A DNA stretch of 64,000 bases from Pseudomonadota bacterium (GTDB lineage Bacteria > Pseudomonadota > Gammaproteobacteria > Burkholderiales > Burkholderiaceae_C). A program made the translations under genes and the position numbers. This document shows, one piece after another, positions 25,394 through 33,680 of this stretch. The notes under the pieces were generated by a model. The model did no database searches. It was not told the origin of the DNA and saw nothing but the letters and a program-made list of their open reading frames with translations. The first letter of the stretch is position 1. Each line of letters begins with the position of its first letter. Where the stretch lies: assembly GCA_018241265.1 (NCBI GenBank), contig JAFEEF010000026.1:1-64000 (forward strand), in the 5' to 3' direction.

Positions 25394-26755
25394 ATGACAC
25401 ACCGCCGTAAGCACTTCTATGACGACACGAACCGATCCACGCGCATCGACGTGTTCGACGAACTCACCGCCCAGACGTTGTCCGCGCTGCGCCAGTTCGC
25501 GCGCAGACTCGGTGCGCCGCATCTGGTCGACGAGGTCTTCCTGCCGACCCTCGCGGAGGGCGACTGCCAGCTCATCGCGGGCGTGCGCGACCGGCCGTGG
25601 CCGCCGTGGGGATTGGGCGCACGCGAGATCGTGGCGCTGTGCATGACGCATTCCATCGCCGATGCGAGCTATGCGGTGTCGCCGGTGTATGCCCTGACGC
25701 AGGACCTGAACAACGTCGGCCTGCTGAGCTCCGTCTACAAGGAGGCACTGGAACAACTCGCGGCGGTACCGAACGCCGAGATCTGCTATCTCGCGGCCGA
25801 GCATTCGACGCTCGCCGACCATGTCCTGCGACGCGCCGGGATGCAACGTACGCCGGACGTCTTCGTCACCTGGCTCGAGCGCTACTACACCTACCGCGCG
25901 CCCGTCCGGCGCGTCCTCGAGGCGCTCGGCCTGGAGCAGCCTTCGACGCCGGAACTGCTGGCGCACGCCGGCGATCCCCAAGCGCTGCAAGACCAGGCGA
26001 CGTTCCACCAGACGATCTACAACGGCAGTCTGCCGGAGTGGATAGGCACCGAGATCCTGCGCTCCGAGATCATCGGCCTGGTGCGCGGCGGCCACGCCGG
26101 CAAGCCCGGCGGCGTGCCCGGGGGTTCGGGACGCTGGGAGTGGGCGGTCGATCCCGAAATCAACTTCGCCGTCAGCATCAACAACCTCCTGGCCGACCGG
26201 CGCACGGGGCTGCTGCAATACGTGCTCGAGTCGGAGTCGAAGTTCCGCAACGCGACCGTCACGGCGGCCGGACAGGCGCATGCCGGCGTCGACGAGCGCC
26301 TGCGGCGCGCGAAGACGCTGGACGACCTCGGACCGTATCGCGACGTCTTCGAGCAGGCCTTGCTGGCGCATCTCGAGCCTGCAATGAAGCGCCTGAACAG
26401 GCCGGGATTCCCGATGGGCCGCGTCGAGATGCAGATCACGGCGAGCGGCAACGGCGACTACTTCCGGCTGCACGCGGACAGCGACGCCAAGAGCACGCGC
26501 GAGATCTCGTTCGTCTACTACTTCCATCGCGAACCGCGCCGGTTCTCGGGCGGCGAACTGCGCCTCTACGACTGCCGGCAGATCGACGGCCGGCGGGTGC
26601 CTTCGGACACGCCGCAGACGTTGTCGCCGCGCCAGGACCTGCTGCTGCTGTTCCCGAGCGCCAACGACCACGAGGTGCTTCCGGTGCGCGTACCCAGCGG
26701 CGAGTTCGCCGACTCGCGGTTCACCATCAATGGATGGATCCACCGCGCGAGCTGA
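25394..26755 (+). CDS. 2OG-Fe(II) oxygenase with N-terminal GNAT-like half
   Basis: A 453-residue protein. The C-terminal third is a prolyl-4-hydroxylase-type Fe(II)/2-oxoglutarate oxygenase: H360 and D362 in FRLHADSD, ISFVYYFHREPRRFSGGELRLYD, distal H426 in NDHEV and the 2OG-binding R442 in SRFTINGW, a complete active site. The N-terminal 170 residues have a weak GNAT-like pattern (NAEICYLAAEHSTLADHVLRRAGMQ in pieces), and 170-330 is unmatched. AAGGA seven bases before the ATG is a strong RBS. Its 3' end overlaps the next gene by 26 bp, so the two are coupled. Substrate unknown. Confidence 0.78.
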   Translation: MTHRRKHFYDDTNRSTRIDVFDELTAQTLSALRQFARRLGAPHLVDEVFLPTLAEGDCQLIAGVRDRPWPPWGLGAREIVALCMTHSIADASYAVSPVYALTQDLNNVGLLSSVYKEALEQLAAVPNAEICYLAAEHSTLADHVLRRAGMQRTPDVFVTWLERYYTYRAPVRRVLEALGLEQPSTPELLAHAGDPQALQDQATFHQTIYNGSLPEWIGTEILRSEIIGLVRGGHAGKPGGVPGGSGRWEWAVDPEINFAVSINNLLADRRTGLLQYVLESESKFRNATVTAAGQAHAGVDERLRRAKTLDDLGPYRDVFEQALLAHLEPAMKRLNRPGFPMGRVEMQITASGNGDYFRLHADSDAKSTREISFVYYFHREPRRFSGGELRLYDCRQIDGRRVPSDTPQTLSPRQDLLLLFPSANDHEVLPVRVPSGEFADSRFTINGWIHRAS

Positions 26756-28895
26756 GGCCGTGCCGGCGGCGAGCGGCCTGCGCTGCGTCCGGCTCGCCTG
26801 GCCCGGGGCCACGTCGGCGCTGCCGGCGTGGCGATTGGCCTCGCTGGAGCTGCCGCCGGTCTCGGGCCTGGTCGCCAGGCACTGGCTGGTCGAGCGCCAT
26901 GAGGTGCAGGCGCAGTACGTGTTCGATGGAAGCTCGTCGGCGATCGACGCCTTCCTCGCCGATCCCGGCGCCGACCCGGACTGGCGGCACCTGCACGCCG
27001 CCTTCGCCATGCGCAGGCCTGCGGTCGAACCGCTGGCACGGCGGGCAGCGCTCGATCGACCGATCTTCGTGATCGCCGCGCCCCGCAGCGGCAGCACGTT
27101 GCTGTTCGACCTGCTGTCGCGCGCGCCGGACGTCTGGTCCGGGAACGGGGAAGGCGCGCCTGCGATCGACGGCGTGCGGGCGCTCCATCCGGCCGCGCGC
27201 GGCTGGGACAGCGACCGCATCGACGATGCCCACGCGACCGGGCCGAACGTGTGCTGCCTGCGCGCAGGCTGGCGCTTCGGCTTGCGCGACCGCGATGGCC
27301 GACCCTGGTCCGCCGTCGATGGACCGGGCCCTCGGCTGCTCGACAAGACCACCGAGAACAGCCTGCGTGTCGCACTGCTCGCATCGGCCTGCCCCGATGC
27401 GCGCTTCGTGTTCCTGCACCGCGACGCCCGGCCTTCGGTGAGCAGCCTGATGAAGGCGTGGCAGCACGGCGGATTCGTGCGTTTCGGCGCGTTGCCCGGC
27501 TGGGCGGATCCCTGGTGCTTCCTGCTGCCCCCCGACTGGCGCGCCCTGCGAGGCCGGCCGCTGCAGGAGATCGCCACGGCGCAATGGGACGCGGCGAATC
27601 GTTGGGCGCTGCACGATCTCGAGGCATTGCCCCGCGATCGCTGGACCGCGGTCGACTACCACGAGCTCATCGCCCGTCCTCGGGCCACCGTGCATCGACT
27701 GTGCCGCTTCCTCGATCTGTCCGTCGATGCCGCGTTCGACGCGTACCTGCGGCGTCCGCTGGCAATCAGCGCCACCGCGATCGAGCCGCCCTCGTCGATC
27801 AAATGGCGCAGCCATGCCGATCTCGACCCGGCTCGCGTGGAGACGCGCGTACGCGTGACCAGCGCGCGACTGCGCGATCTGTCGGCGATACCTGCCGCGG
27901 CGCCGACTTCGGGCGATGCGTCGAGCGTGAATTCGGTCGGGCGGCGCACGACCCGCTTGACGACGACCGACGCCGGCCCTGCGGCGCGCTACGCATGTCG
28001 GCTGGCCGACCTGATGCCTTTTGCCGCATCGTCCGGACCCGACGAGGCGACCTATGCGTCGCCATCGTGGCATCTCCAGGCCGGTGCCAGCATCCCGCTC
28101 GGCTTGGCCGGAGCGACGCGCTTTCGCGAGCGTTTCGTCACCGATGTGCCGATCGTGTGGAGCCGGGACCGAACCACGCGCGCCTGGCAGCCATGGTGGG
28201 CGGAGCGCGGCGACCTGCCGCGGCTGCGGACCATCGCGGGCGGCAAGAGGCTGCCGCCGCTGCCTGCGGCGCTCGCAGGGCGGCTGCACGCCGCCGGACT
28301 GATCGAGACCGCTGCCGAGCGGCAGACGCGCGCGGCGCATGCGGAGGCCTGGGCGGCGGCCTGCGCGCACGAGTTCGCGACGCACGGCTACGCCGTCCTG
28401 AGATCCGTCCTGCCCGCGGCGGTCGCCCGTTCGCTGGGCGCCTACTACGATGCCCTCGCGTCGATCGGATGGGCCTTTGGCGATGCGCAGGTCGCGCGGC
28501 GGCTGGGGCGGCACAACGAAGCATTGGCGCGGTTCTTCCATCACCAGTACGCGACCCTGATCGCGACGATCGCCGGGGAGCCGGTCTGCCCTTCGTACTG
28601 CTACGTGTCGGCCTACCAGAGCGGAGCCGAGCTCGATCCGCACGTGGACCGCAAGCAATGCGAGTTCACCGTATCGATGGTCTATGCCGAATCGGGAGGA
28701 CGATCCGGCGACTGGCCGCTCTGGTTCCTGGCCGGTGCCGCGCCGAGCAGCGTCACGCTCGAGGTGGGCGACGCGGTGGTGTTCCGCGGTCACGACCTCG
28801 TGCATTGGCGCGATGCCGCACCGGTACCGGGGATGGCGCTGAGCACCTTGCTCTTCCACTACGTGCCGGTCACGTTCCGGGAGACGCTCCATTAG
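26730..28895 (+). CDS. sulfotransferase / 2OG-Fe(II) oxygenase fusion protein
   Basis: A 721-residue protein with two catalytic halves. Residues about 100-390 are a PAPS-dependent sulfotransferase: the 5'-phosphosulfate loop AAPRSGSTLLFDLLS near 118 and the 3'-phosphate motif FLHRDARPSVSSL near 228-242. Residues about 540-721 look like a 2OG-Fe(II) oxygenase, with H638 and D640 in DPHVDRKQCEF, the GDAVVFRGHDLVHW region giving distal H688 or H692, and a beta-rich end. A Ser/Thr/Arg-rich linker joins them. ATG at 26730 overlaps the preceding gene; GTG at 26760 is possible. Such a fusion could hydroxylate and then sulfate one substrate. Confidence 0.78.
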   Translation: MDGSTARAEAVPAASGLRCVRLAWPGATSALPAWRLASLELPPVSGLVARHWLVERHEVQAQYVFDGSSSAIDAFLADPGADPDWRHLHAAFAMRRPAVEPLARRAALDRPIFVIAAPRSGSTLLFDLLSRAPDVWSGNGEGAPAIDGVRALHPAARGWDSDRIDDAHATGPNVCCLRAGWRFGLRDRDGRPWSAVDGPGPRLLDKTTENSLRVALLASACPDARFVFLHRDARPSVSSLMKAWQHGGFVRFGALPGWADPWCFLLPPDWRALRGRPLQEIATAQWDAANRWALHDLEALPRDRWTAVDYHELIARPRATVHRLCRFLDLSVDAAFDAYLRRPLAISATAIEPPSSIKWRSHADLDPARVETRVRVTSARLRDLSAIPAAAPTSGDASSVNSVGRRTTRLTTTDAGPAARYACRLADLMPFAASSGPDEATYASPSWHLQAGASIPLGLAGATRFRERFVTDVPIVWSRDRTTRAWQPWWAERGDLPRLRTIAGGKRLPPLPAALAGRLHAAGLIETAAERQTRAAHAEAWAAACAHEFATHGYAVLRSVLPAAVARSLGAYYDALASIGWAFGDAQVARRLGRHNEALARFFHHQYATLIATIAGEPVCPSYCYVSAYQSGAELDPHVDRKQCEFTVSMVYAESGGRSGDWPLWFLAGAAPSSVTLEVGDAVVFRGHDLVHWRDAAPVPGMALSTLLFHYVPVTFRETLH

Positions 28896-28931
28896 GCCCG
28901 GGAGGAGCCTTGTATCGCCGCCGCACCGCCG

Positions 28932-29699
28932 TCACGTGCGCTGCCCGACGCGCCCGCCGAGTTGCGGCAGGTGGGCCAGCGCCGCATGGATCGTCTCCAG
29001 GCAGCTCGCGCCCACCGGCAGCTCGCGGCCGTTGCGCAGCACCGCCATGTGCTCGCCGCCGCCGAGCGGGTAGAGCGACCGCAGCGCTGCGACGCGCACG
29101 ATGTAGGAGCGATGGATGCGGACGAAGCGGCCCGCCGGCAGGCGCGCTTCGAGGTCGCCGATCTTCTCGCGCACGTCGTGGCGGTCGGCGCCGACGTGCA
29201 GCGTCACGTAGTTGGCGGCCGCGCGGATGACGTCGAGCTCATCGAACGCGATGAAGATCCAGCGGCCGCCGCTCTTGACGACCATGCGCTCCGCATCGGC
29301 TGCCGCCGGCATGGGCGCCGTCGCGGCCTGGTCGCCCGCCACGTGCAGCCGGGCACGCTCGAGCGACTGGCGGAAGCGCTCGCGCCGGAACGGCTTCAGC
29401 AGGTAGTCGAGCGCCTGCGCCTCGAACGCCTGCACCGCGAACTGCTCGTGCGCGGTGACGAAGACGATCGCCGGCAGCGCAGCGGCCGGCGTCGCCTCGA
29501 GCACCGAGAAGCCGTTCAGGCCCGGCATCTGCACGTCGAGAAAGGCCAGACGCGGATGCAGCTCGCCGATCGCGCGGACCGCCGAGATCGCGTCGCCGCA
29601 CTCGCCGACGATCTCGAAGTCGGGCTCAGCCGCCAGCAGCGACGACAGGTTGAGCCGCGCCAGCGGCTCGTCGTCCACGATCAGGGTGGAGATCTTCAT
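28932..29699 (-). CDS. LytTR-family response regulator
   Basis: A 255-residue regulator with an N-terminal receiver (LIVDDEPLARLNL; phospho-acceptor Asp in AFLDVQMPGLNGF near residue 54; KPF near 100) and a C-terminal LytTR DNA-binding domain with IHRSYIVRVAALRSL. It is the partner of the LytS-type kinase just upstream. ATG at 29697-29699 is chosen because the receiver begins right there (MKISTLIVDDEP). The gene starts inside the kinase frame, a 74-bp overlap. LytTR systems often control cell-wall or extracellular polymers; the targets here are unknown. Confidence 0.92.
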   Translation of the reverse strand: MKISTLIVDDEPLARLNLSSLLAAEPDFEIVGECGDAISAVRAIGELHPRLAFLDVQMPGLNGFSVLEATPAAALPAIVFVTAHEQFAVQAFEAQALDYLLKPFRRERFRQSLERARLHVAGDQAATAPMPAAADAERMVVKSGGRWIFIAFDELDVIRAAANYVTLHVGADRHDVREKIGDLEARLPAGRFVRIHRSYIVRVAALRSLYPLGGGEHMAVLRNGRELPVGASCLETIHAALAHLPQLGGRVGQRT

Positions 29700-30831
29700 G
29701 CGCGTGTTCGTGGGCTCCATCGGCGGATGCATCGCCTCCGGCGCGGCGATACGGAATCTGCAGGGTCACCGTCGTGCCCCGGCCGGGCGTACTCGCGATC
29801 GCCAGTGCTTGCGCGTCGCCATGGAGCTGCGCGAGGCGGGCACGCGTGTTCGCGAGGCCGAGGCCCGGAGACTGCTCGGCCGGCAAGCCGGCGCCGTCGT
29901 CGGCGACCTCGATCGACAGGCGATCGGCAGCGCGCACGATCCGTACCGCCAGCCGCCCCGGCCGTGCGAGCGGCGCGATGCCGTGCACGACCGCGTTCTC
30001 GACCAGCGACTGCAGCATCAGCGCCGGCACGGCCGCGTCGGCCGCATCGTCGGCGACGTGCAGGTCGACCATCAGCCGGTCGCCGAAGCGCGCCTGCTGG
30101 ATGCGCAGGTAGCAGCGCACGAGTTCGAGCTCGCGGGCCAGCGGTACTTCCTGCGCCGCGCCGTCGGCGAACGAGGCGCGCAGGATCTCGGCGAGGTCGG
30201 CGACCATGTCCTCGGCGGCGCGCGGATCGACGCGCAGCAGCGCCGAGATCGCATGCAGCGTGTTGAACAGGAAGTGCGGCTGGATCTGCGCGCGCAGCAG
30301 CGACAGCTTCGTCTCGGCCAGCGATCGCTCCAGGCCCATCGCCTGACGCTCGCGTTCGCGCTCCCGCGCCTGCGCGTCGAGCCAGCCGCGGATGCCGACC
30401 AGCGGCCAGTACATCCAGACGTCCGAATAGACCTCCTGCAGGAAGCGCAGCAGCAGTGTCGGGCCCTTGAAGTGCGCCGGTATCGATGCGAGCGGTCCGT
30501 GCAGCGCTTCGGCGATCGCGCAGTGCACGAACGACAGCGCGAAGAAGCAGGCGACATGGAATGCGAATGCGCGCGCCGCATGCGGCCGGGCGAGCGGCAC
30601 GCGGCGCGCCAGATGGAACACCAGCGGCGTCAGCAGTGCCCAGATCCACTGCTCGGTGAGCGGCCGGCGCAGCACCGGCAGCAGCGGCGGCTGCACGCCG
30701 ACGGCCCGCAGATAGGCGTAGTCGGCCAAGCCCGAGCACAACGCCACCAGGGTCCACAGGCCGAACACGATGGCGATCTGGCGGGCGTAGGGCTTCAAGG
30801 CGGGGCGGATGGCGGCAACGAGCGCCAGCAT
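29626..30831 (-). CDS. LytS/YehU-type membrane sensor histidine kinase
   Basis: A 401-residue kinase. The N-terminal 150 residues contain four hydrophobic segments (IVFGLWTLVALCSGLADYAYL, WALLTPLVFHLA, AFAFHVACFFALSFVH among them) without a large periplasmic loop. A coiled coil leads to the His_kinase domain RAQIQPHFLFNTLHAIS, with the phospho-His near 185, and an HATPase with LVENAVVHGI and GLGLANTRARL. The fold ends at LQIPYR; a 35-residue Ala/His/Gly-rich tail continues in frame over the response-regulator start. Reading begins at ATG 30829-30831; RBS weak. Confidence 0.88.
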   Translation of the reverse strand: MLALVAAIRPALKPYARQIAIVFGLWTLVALCSGLADYAYLRAVGVQPPLLPVLRRPLTEQWIWALLTPLVFHLARRVPLARPHAARAFAFHVACFFALSFVHCAIAEALHGPLASIPAHFKGPTLLLRFLQEVYSDVWMYWPLVGIRGWLDAQARERERERQAMGLERSLAETKLSLLRAQIQPHFLFNTLHAISALLRVDPRAAEDMVADLAEILRASFADGAAQEVPLARELELVRCYLRIQQARFGDRLMVDLHVADDAADAAVPALMLQSLVENAVVHGIAPLARPGRLAVRIVRAADRLSIEVADDGAGLPAEQSPGLGLANTRARLAQLHGDAQALAIASTPGRGTTVTLQIPYRRAGGDASADGAHEHAHEDLHPDRGRRAAGAAQPVVAAGG

Positions 30832-31016
30832 GGCAGAAGCGCCGACGGGCCGCAACGAGATCGGCGCGTGCCGGTCGCTGGCCGAGCGAGGTTCGTCCCC
30901 GCCGCGCAGGCACTCGTCCCGGCCCGCCCCGAGCAGCCCTGCCGATCGACACACTGCATCGCACGGGCGACGCACGGTTGCAACGCCCGAACCATCACGA
31001 TCTCGAGGAGCTTGCC

Positions 31017-31913
31017 ATGCGACCCCTGTCGACCCTTTGCGCCGCGCTGCTTGCCGCCGGCCTGTCCGTCTCTGCCGCCGCAGCGGACTATCTCGTCACG
31101 ACGATCGACTATCCCGGCGCCGCCAACACCGCGATCTATGCGCTCAACGATCTCGGCCACTATGTCGGCGCCGAGAAGAGCCAGGACGGCACGCACCACG
31201 CGATCTTCAACACGACCGGCCAACTCATGCTGCTCGACCCGACCGGCCCGATCGGCACCGCGACCGAGAGCTGGGCGTACTCGACGAACAACCGCGGCGA
31301 CATCGCCGGCGCGCTGGTCGACGCCGGCGGCACGTCGCACGGCTATGTGCATCACGCCGACGGCGCCGTCGAGATGATCGACTATCCGGGCGGCTTCGAT
31401 ACGCAGGCCTACGGCATCAACGACCACGGCACGGTGATCGGCATGTACAACGACGCCGCCGGCAACGGCCATGCGTTCGTGCGGCGCAACGGCGTCTATG
31501 CGCCGGCCGACCTGCCGGGCGCCTACATCACGTGGCCGCTCAGCATCGACGACCGCGAGCAGATCGCCGGGCAATACCAGGACAGCGCCGACACCGTCGG
31601 CTACGGCTACGTGCAGCAGGAAGGCGGCCGCTTCCGGCTGGCCAGCGCGCCCGAGGCGCCGGCGAAGAGCACCTGGTTCATCTCGATCGACAACCGGCAC
31701 GACGTGCTCGGCTCCTACCTCGACGCCGACCTGGTTCAGCACAACTTCATCGCCCGCGGCAAGACCTACACGCCGTTCGAGCTGCCGCCGACGATCGATG
31801 CGGCCGACGGCGTCTCGGCCCAGACCATCAACGACCGCGGCGACATCGTCGGTCTCTACTTCGACAGCAACGCCGTCGCGCACGGCTACTACGCGAAGGC
31901 GCTCGACCGGTAA
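31017..31913 (+). CDS. secreted HAF-repeat protein
   Basis: A 298-residue exported protein with a signal peptide (LCAALLAAGLSVSAAAA, cleaved near residue 23). The mature part is made of repeats of the HAF type, each with an xxINDxGxVxGxY-like core: AIYALNDLGHYVGAE, STNNRGDIAGAL, YGINDHGTVIGMY, LSIDDREQIAGQY, ISIDNRHDVLGSY and QTINDRGDIVGLY, roughly every 45 residues. This predicts a beta-propeller. Many such proteins are extracellular, function unknown. GAGGAG six bases before the ATG fixes the start. Confidence 0.85.
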   Translation: MRPLSTLCAALLAAGLSVSAAAADYLVTTIDYPGAANTAIYALNDLGHYVGAEKSQDGTHHAIFNTTGQLMLLDPTGPIGTATESWAYSTNNRGDIAGALVDAGGTSHGYVHHADGAVEMIDYPGGFDTQAYGINDHGTVIGMYNDAAGNGHAFVRRNGVYAPADLPGAYITWPLSIDDREQIAGQYQDSADTVGYGYVQQEGGRFRLASAPEAPAKSTWFISIDNRHDVLGSYLDADLVQHNFIARGKTYTPFELPPTIDAADGVSAQTINDRGDIVGLYFDSNAVAHGYYAKALDR

Positions 31914-31931
31914 CCGATCGCAACGCGCACG

Positions 31932-31950
31932 GGTCCGCGCCATGCGGACC
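31932..31950 (+). terminator. hairpin after the HAF-repeat gene (no T-run)
   Basis: GGTCCGC, loop GCCAT, GCGGACC forms a 7-bp stem 19 bases after the HAF stop and 34 bases before the DUF3311 start. It lacks a T-run, so it may be an attenuating hairpin rather than a terminator. Confidence 0.35.
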
Positions 31951-31983
31951 ACAATCGCTCCCACATGCGGCGCCCAAGACCGC

Positions 31984-32178
31984 ATGCAGGAGACGATCTT
32001 GCGAACCCTGCTCGCCCTCCCCTTCCTCGGCTTGCTCTGGATCCCCTTCTACAACCAGGAGCTGCCCACGCTGTTCGGCTTTCCGTTCTTCTACTGGTAC
32101 CAGTTCCTCTGGGTACCGATCACGTCGTGGCTGATCTGGCTGGTCTACCGCCATCACCTGAAGACGGGAGATGAATGA
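31984..32178 (+). CDS. DUF3311 small membrane protein
   Basis: A 64-residue two-helix membrane protein: helix 1 TLLALPFLGLLWIPFYN, a short loop ELPTLFGFPFFYW, helix 2 FLWVPITSWLIWLVY, then a basic end. DUF3311 proteins occur almost always directly ahead of an SSS-family symporter, as here, and are thought to be accessory subunits of the transporter. Its stop overlaps the symporter ATG as ATGA, giving coupled synthesis. Upstream in-frame codons lack an RBS. Confidence 0.88.
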   Translation: MQETILRTLLALPFLGLLWIPFYNQELPTLFGFPFFYWYQFLWVPITSWLIWLVYRHHLKTGDE

Positions 32179-33680
32179 TGGAAGGCACCTCCGGCATCGA
32201 CTGGACCGCGCTGTCGGTCTTCATCTTCTTCTTCGCGCTCGTCACGATCCTCGGCTTCATCGCGTCGCGCTGGCGGCCGACGGATGCGGCCCAGGGCGCG
32301 CATCTCGACGAGTGGGGCCTCGGCGGCCGCAGCTTCGGCACGTGGATCACCTGGTTCCTGGTCGGCGGCGACTTCTACACCGCCTACACCGTGATCGCCG
32401 TGCCGGCACTCGTCTATGCGGTCGGCGCGTACGGCTTCTTCGCGCTGCCGTACACGATCATCGTCTACCCGATCGTGTTCCTGATCATGCCGCGGCTCTG
32501 GCGGGTCGCGCAGCAGGCCGGCCACGTGACGGCGCCCGACGTCATCTACGAGCGCTACGGCTCGCGCCTGCTCGAGCTCGCGGTCGCGATCACCGCGGTC
32601 GTCGCGACGATGCCGTACATCGCGCTGCAGCTCGTCGGCATGCAGGTCGTGATCCAGGCGCTCGGCCTGACCGGCGAGCTGCCTCTGGCGGCGGCGTTCG
32701 TCATCCTTGCGCTCTATACCTACTCGGCGGGCTTGCGCGCGCCGGCGCTGATCGCCTTCGTCAAGGACCTGATGATCTACATCGTCGTGCTGGTCGCGGT
32801 CGTGCTGGTGCCGATGAAGCTCGGCGGCTATCCGGCGGTGTTCGATGCGGCGCGCTCGGCCTTCGATGCCAAGGGCGGCGCGACCGGCCTGATCCTGAAG
32901 CCGGCGCAGATGCTGCCGTTCGCGACGCTCGCGCTCGGCTCGGCGCTCGCGGCCTTCATGTACCCGCATACCTTGACCGGCATCTTCGCCGCCAACAGCG
33001 ACGACACGATCCGCAAGAACGCGGTCTTCCTGCCGGCCTACACGGTGCTGCTGGGATTGATCGCATTGCTCGGCTACATGGGGCATGCGGCGCACCTCGC
33101 GGTGAAGAACAACAACGACGTCGTCCCGGCACTCTTCAACGCGCTGTTCCCGTCGTGGTTCGCGGGCTTCGCGTTCGCCGCGATCGCGATCGGCGCGCTC
33201 GTGCCGGCAGCGGTGATGTCGATCGGTGCCGCCAACGTCTTCACGCGCAACTTCTGGAAGGCGTACGTCCACCCGCAGGTCACGCCGGCCGGCGAGGCGC
33301 AGGTGGCGAAGATCGCCTCGCTCGTCGTCAAGGTCGGCGCGCTGGTCTTCATCCTGTTCCTGCCGACGCAGTTCGCGCTCGACCTGCAGCTGCTCGGCGG
33401 CCTCTGGATCCTGCAGACCTTTCCGTCGGTGGTGCTCGGCCTCTTCACGCGCTGGTTCCGCGCGCCGGCGCTCCTGCTCGGCTGGCTCGCCGGCATGGTC
33501 GTCGGCTCGGGGCTGGCGTTCGCCGACGGCGTGAAGCCGGTGCACATGCTGAACATCGGCGATGGGCACTACGCGGTCTACACCGGCCTGCTGGCGCTGG
33601 TGCTCAACATCGTCGTGGCGGTCGTCGTGCAGGTCATCCACGGCGCGATGAGCCCGCGCACGGTCACAATGGGCCGATGA
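32175..33680 (+). CDS. sodium:solute symporter family transporter (SSS)
   Basis: A 501-residue integral membrane protein of the SSS family with about 13 helices. The family signature is in DEWGLGGRSFGTWITWFLVGGDFYTAYT and the GLRAPALIAFVKDLMIYI helix; AAFMYPHTLTGIFAANSDDTIRKN resembles monocarboxylate permeases (MctP type), so acetate, pyruvate, lactate or a similar acid is a reasonable substrate. With the DUF3311 protein it forms a standard pair. The stop overlaps the next start (ATGA), coupling it to an unrelated-looking lytic transglycosylase. Confidence 0.9.
   Translation: MMEGTSGIDWTALSVFIFFFALVTILGFIASRWRPTDAAQGAHLDEWGLGGRSFGTWITWFLVGGDFYTAYTVIAVPALVYAVGAYGFFALPYTIIVYPIVFLIMPRLWRVAQQAGHVTAPDVIYERYGSRLLELAVAITAVVATMPYIALQLVGMQVVIQALGLTGELPLAAAFVILALYTYSAGLRAPALIAFVKDLMIYIVVLVAVVLVPMKLGGYPAVFDAARSAFDAKGGATGLILKPAQMLPFATLALGSALAAFMYPHTLTGIFAANSDDTIRKNAVFLPAYTVLLGLIALLGYMGHAAHLAVKNNNDVVPALFNALFPSWFAGFAFAAIAIGALVPAAVMSIGAANVFTRNFWKAYVHPQVTPAGEAQVAKIASLVVKVGALVFILFLPTQFALDLQLLGGLWILQTFPSVVLGLFTRWFRAPALLLGWLAGMVVGSGLAFADGVKPVHMLNIGDGHYAVYTGLLALVLNIVVAVVVQVIHGAMSPRTVTMGR

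Noticed and set aside
24335..27577. A 1080-codon minus-strand frame across the oxygenase genes
   Set aside because: It is antisense to three genes with intact motifs and RBS; composition is Arg/Ala/Ser-rich and no motif is seen.
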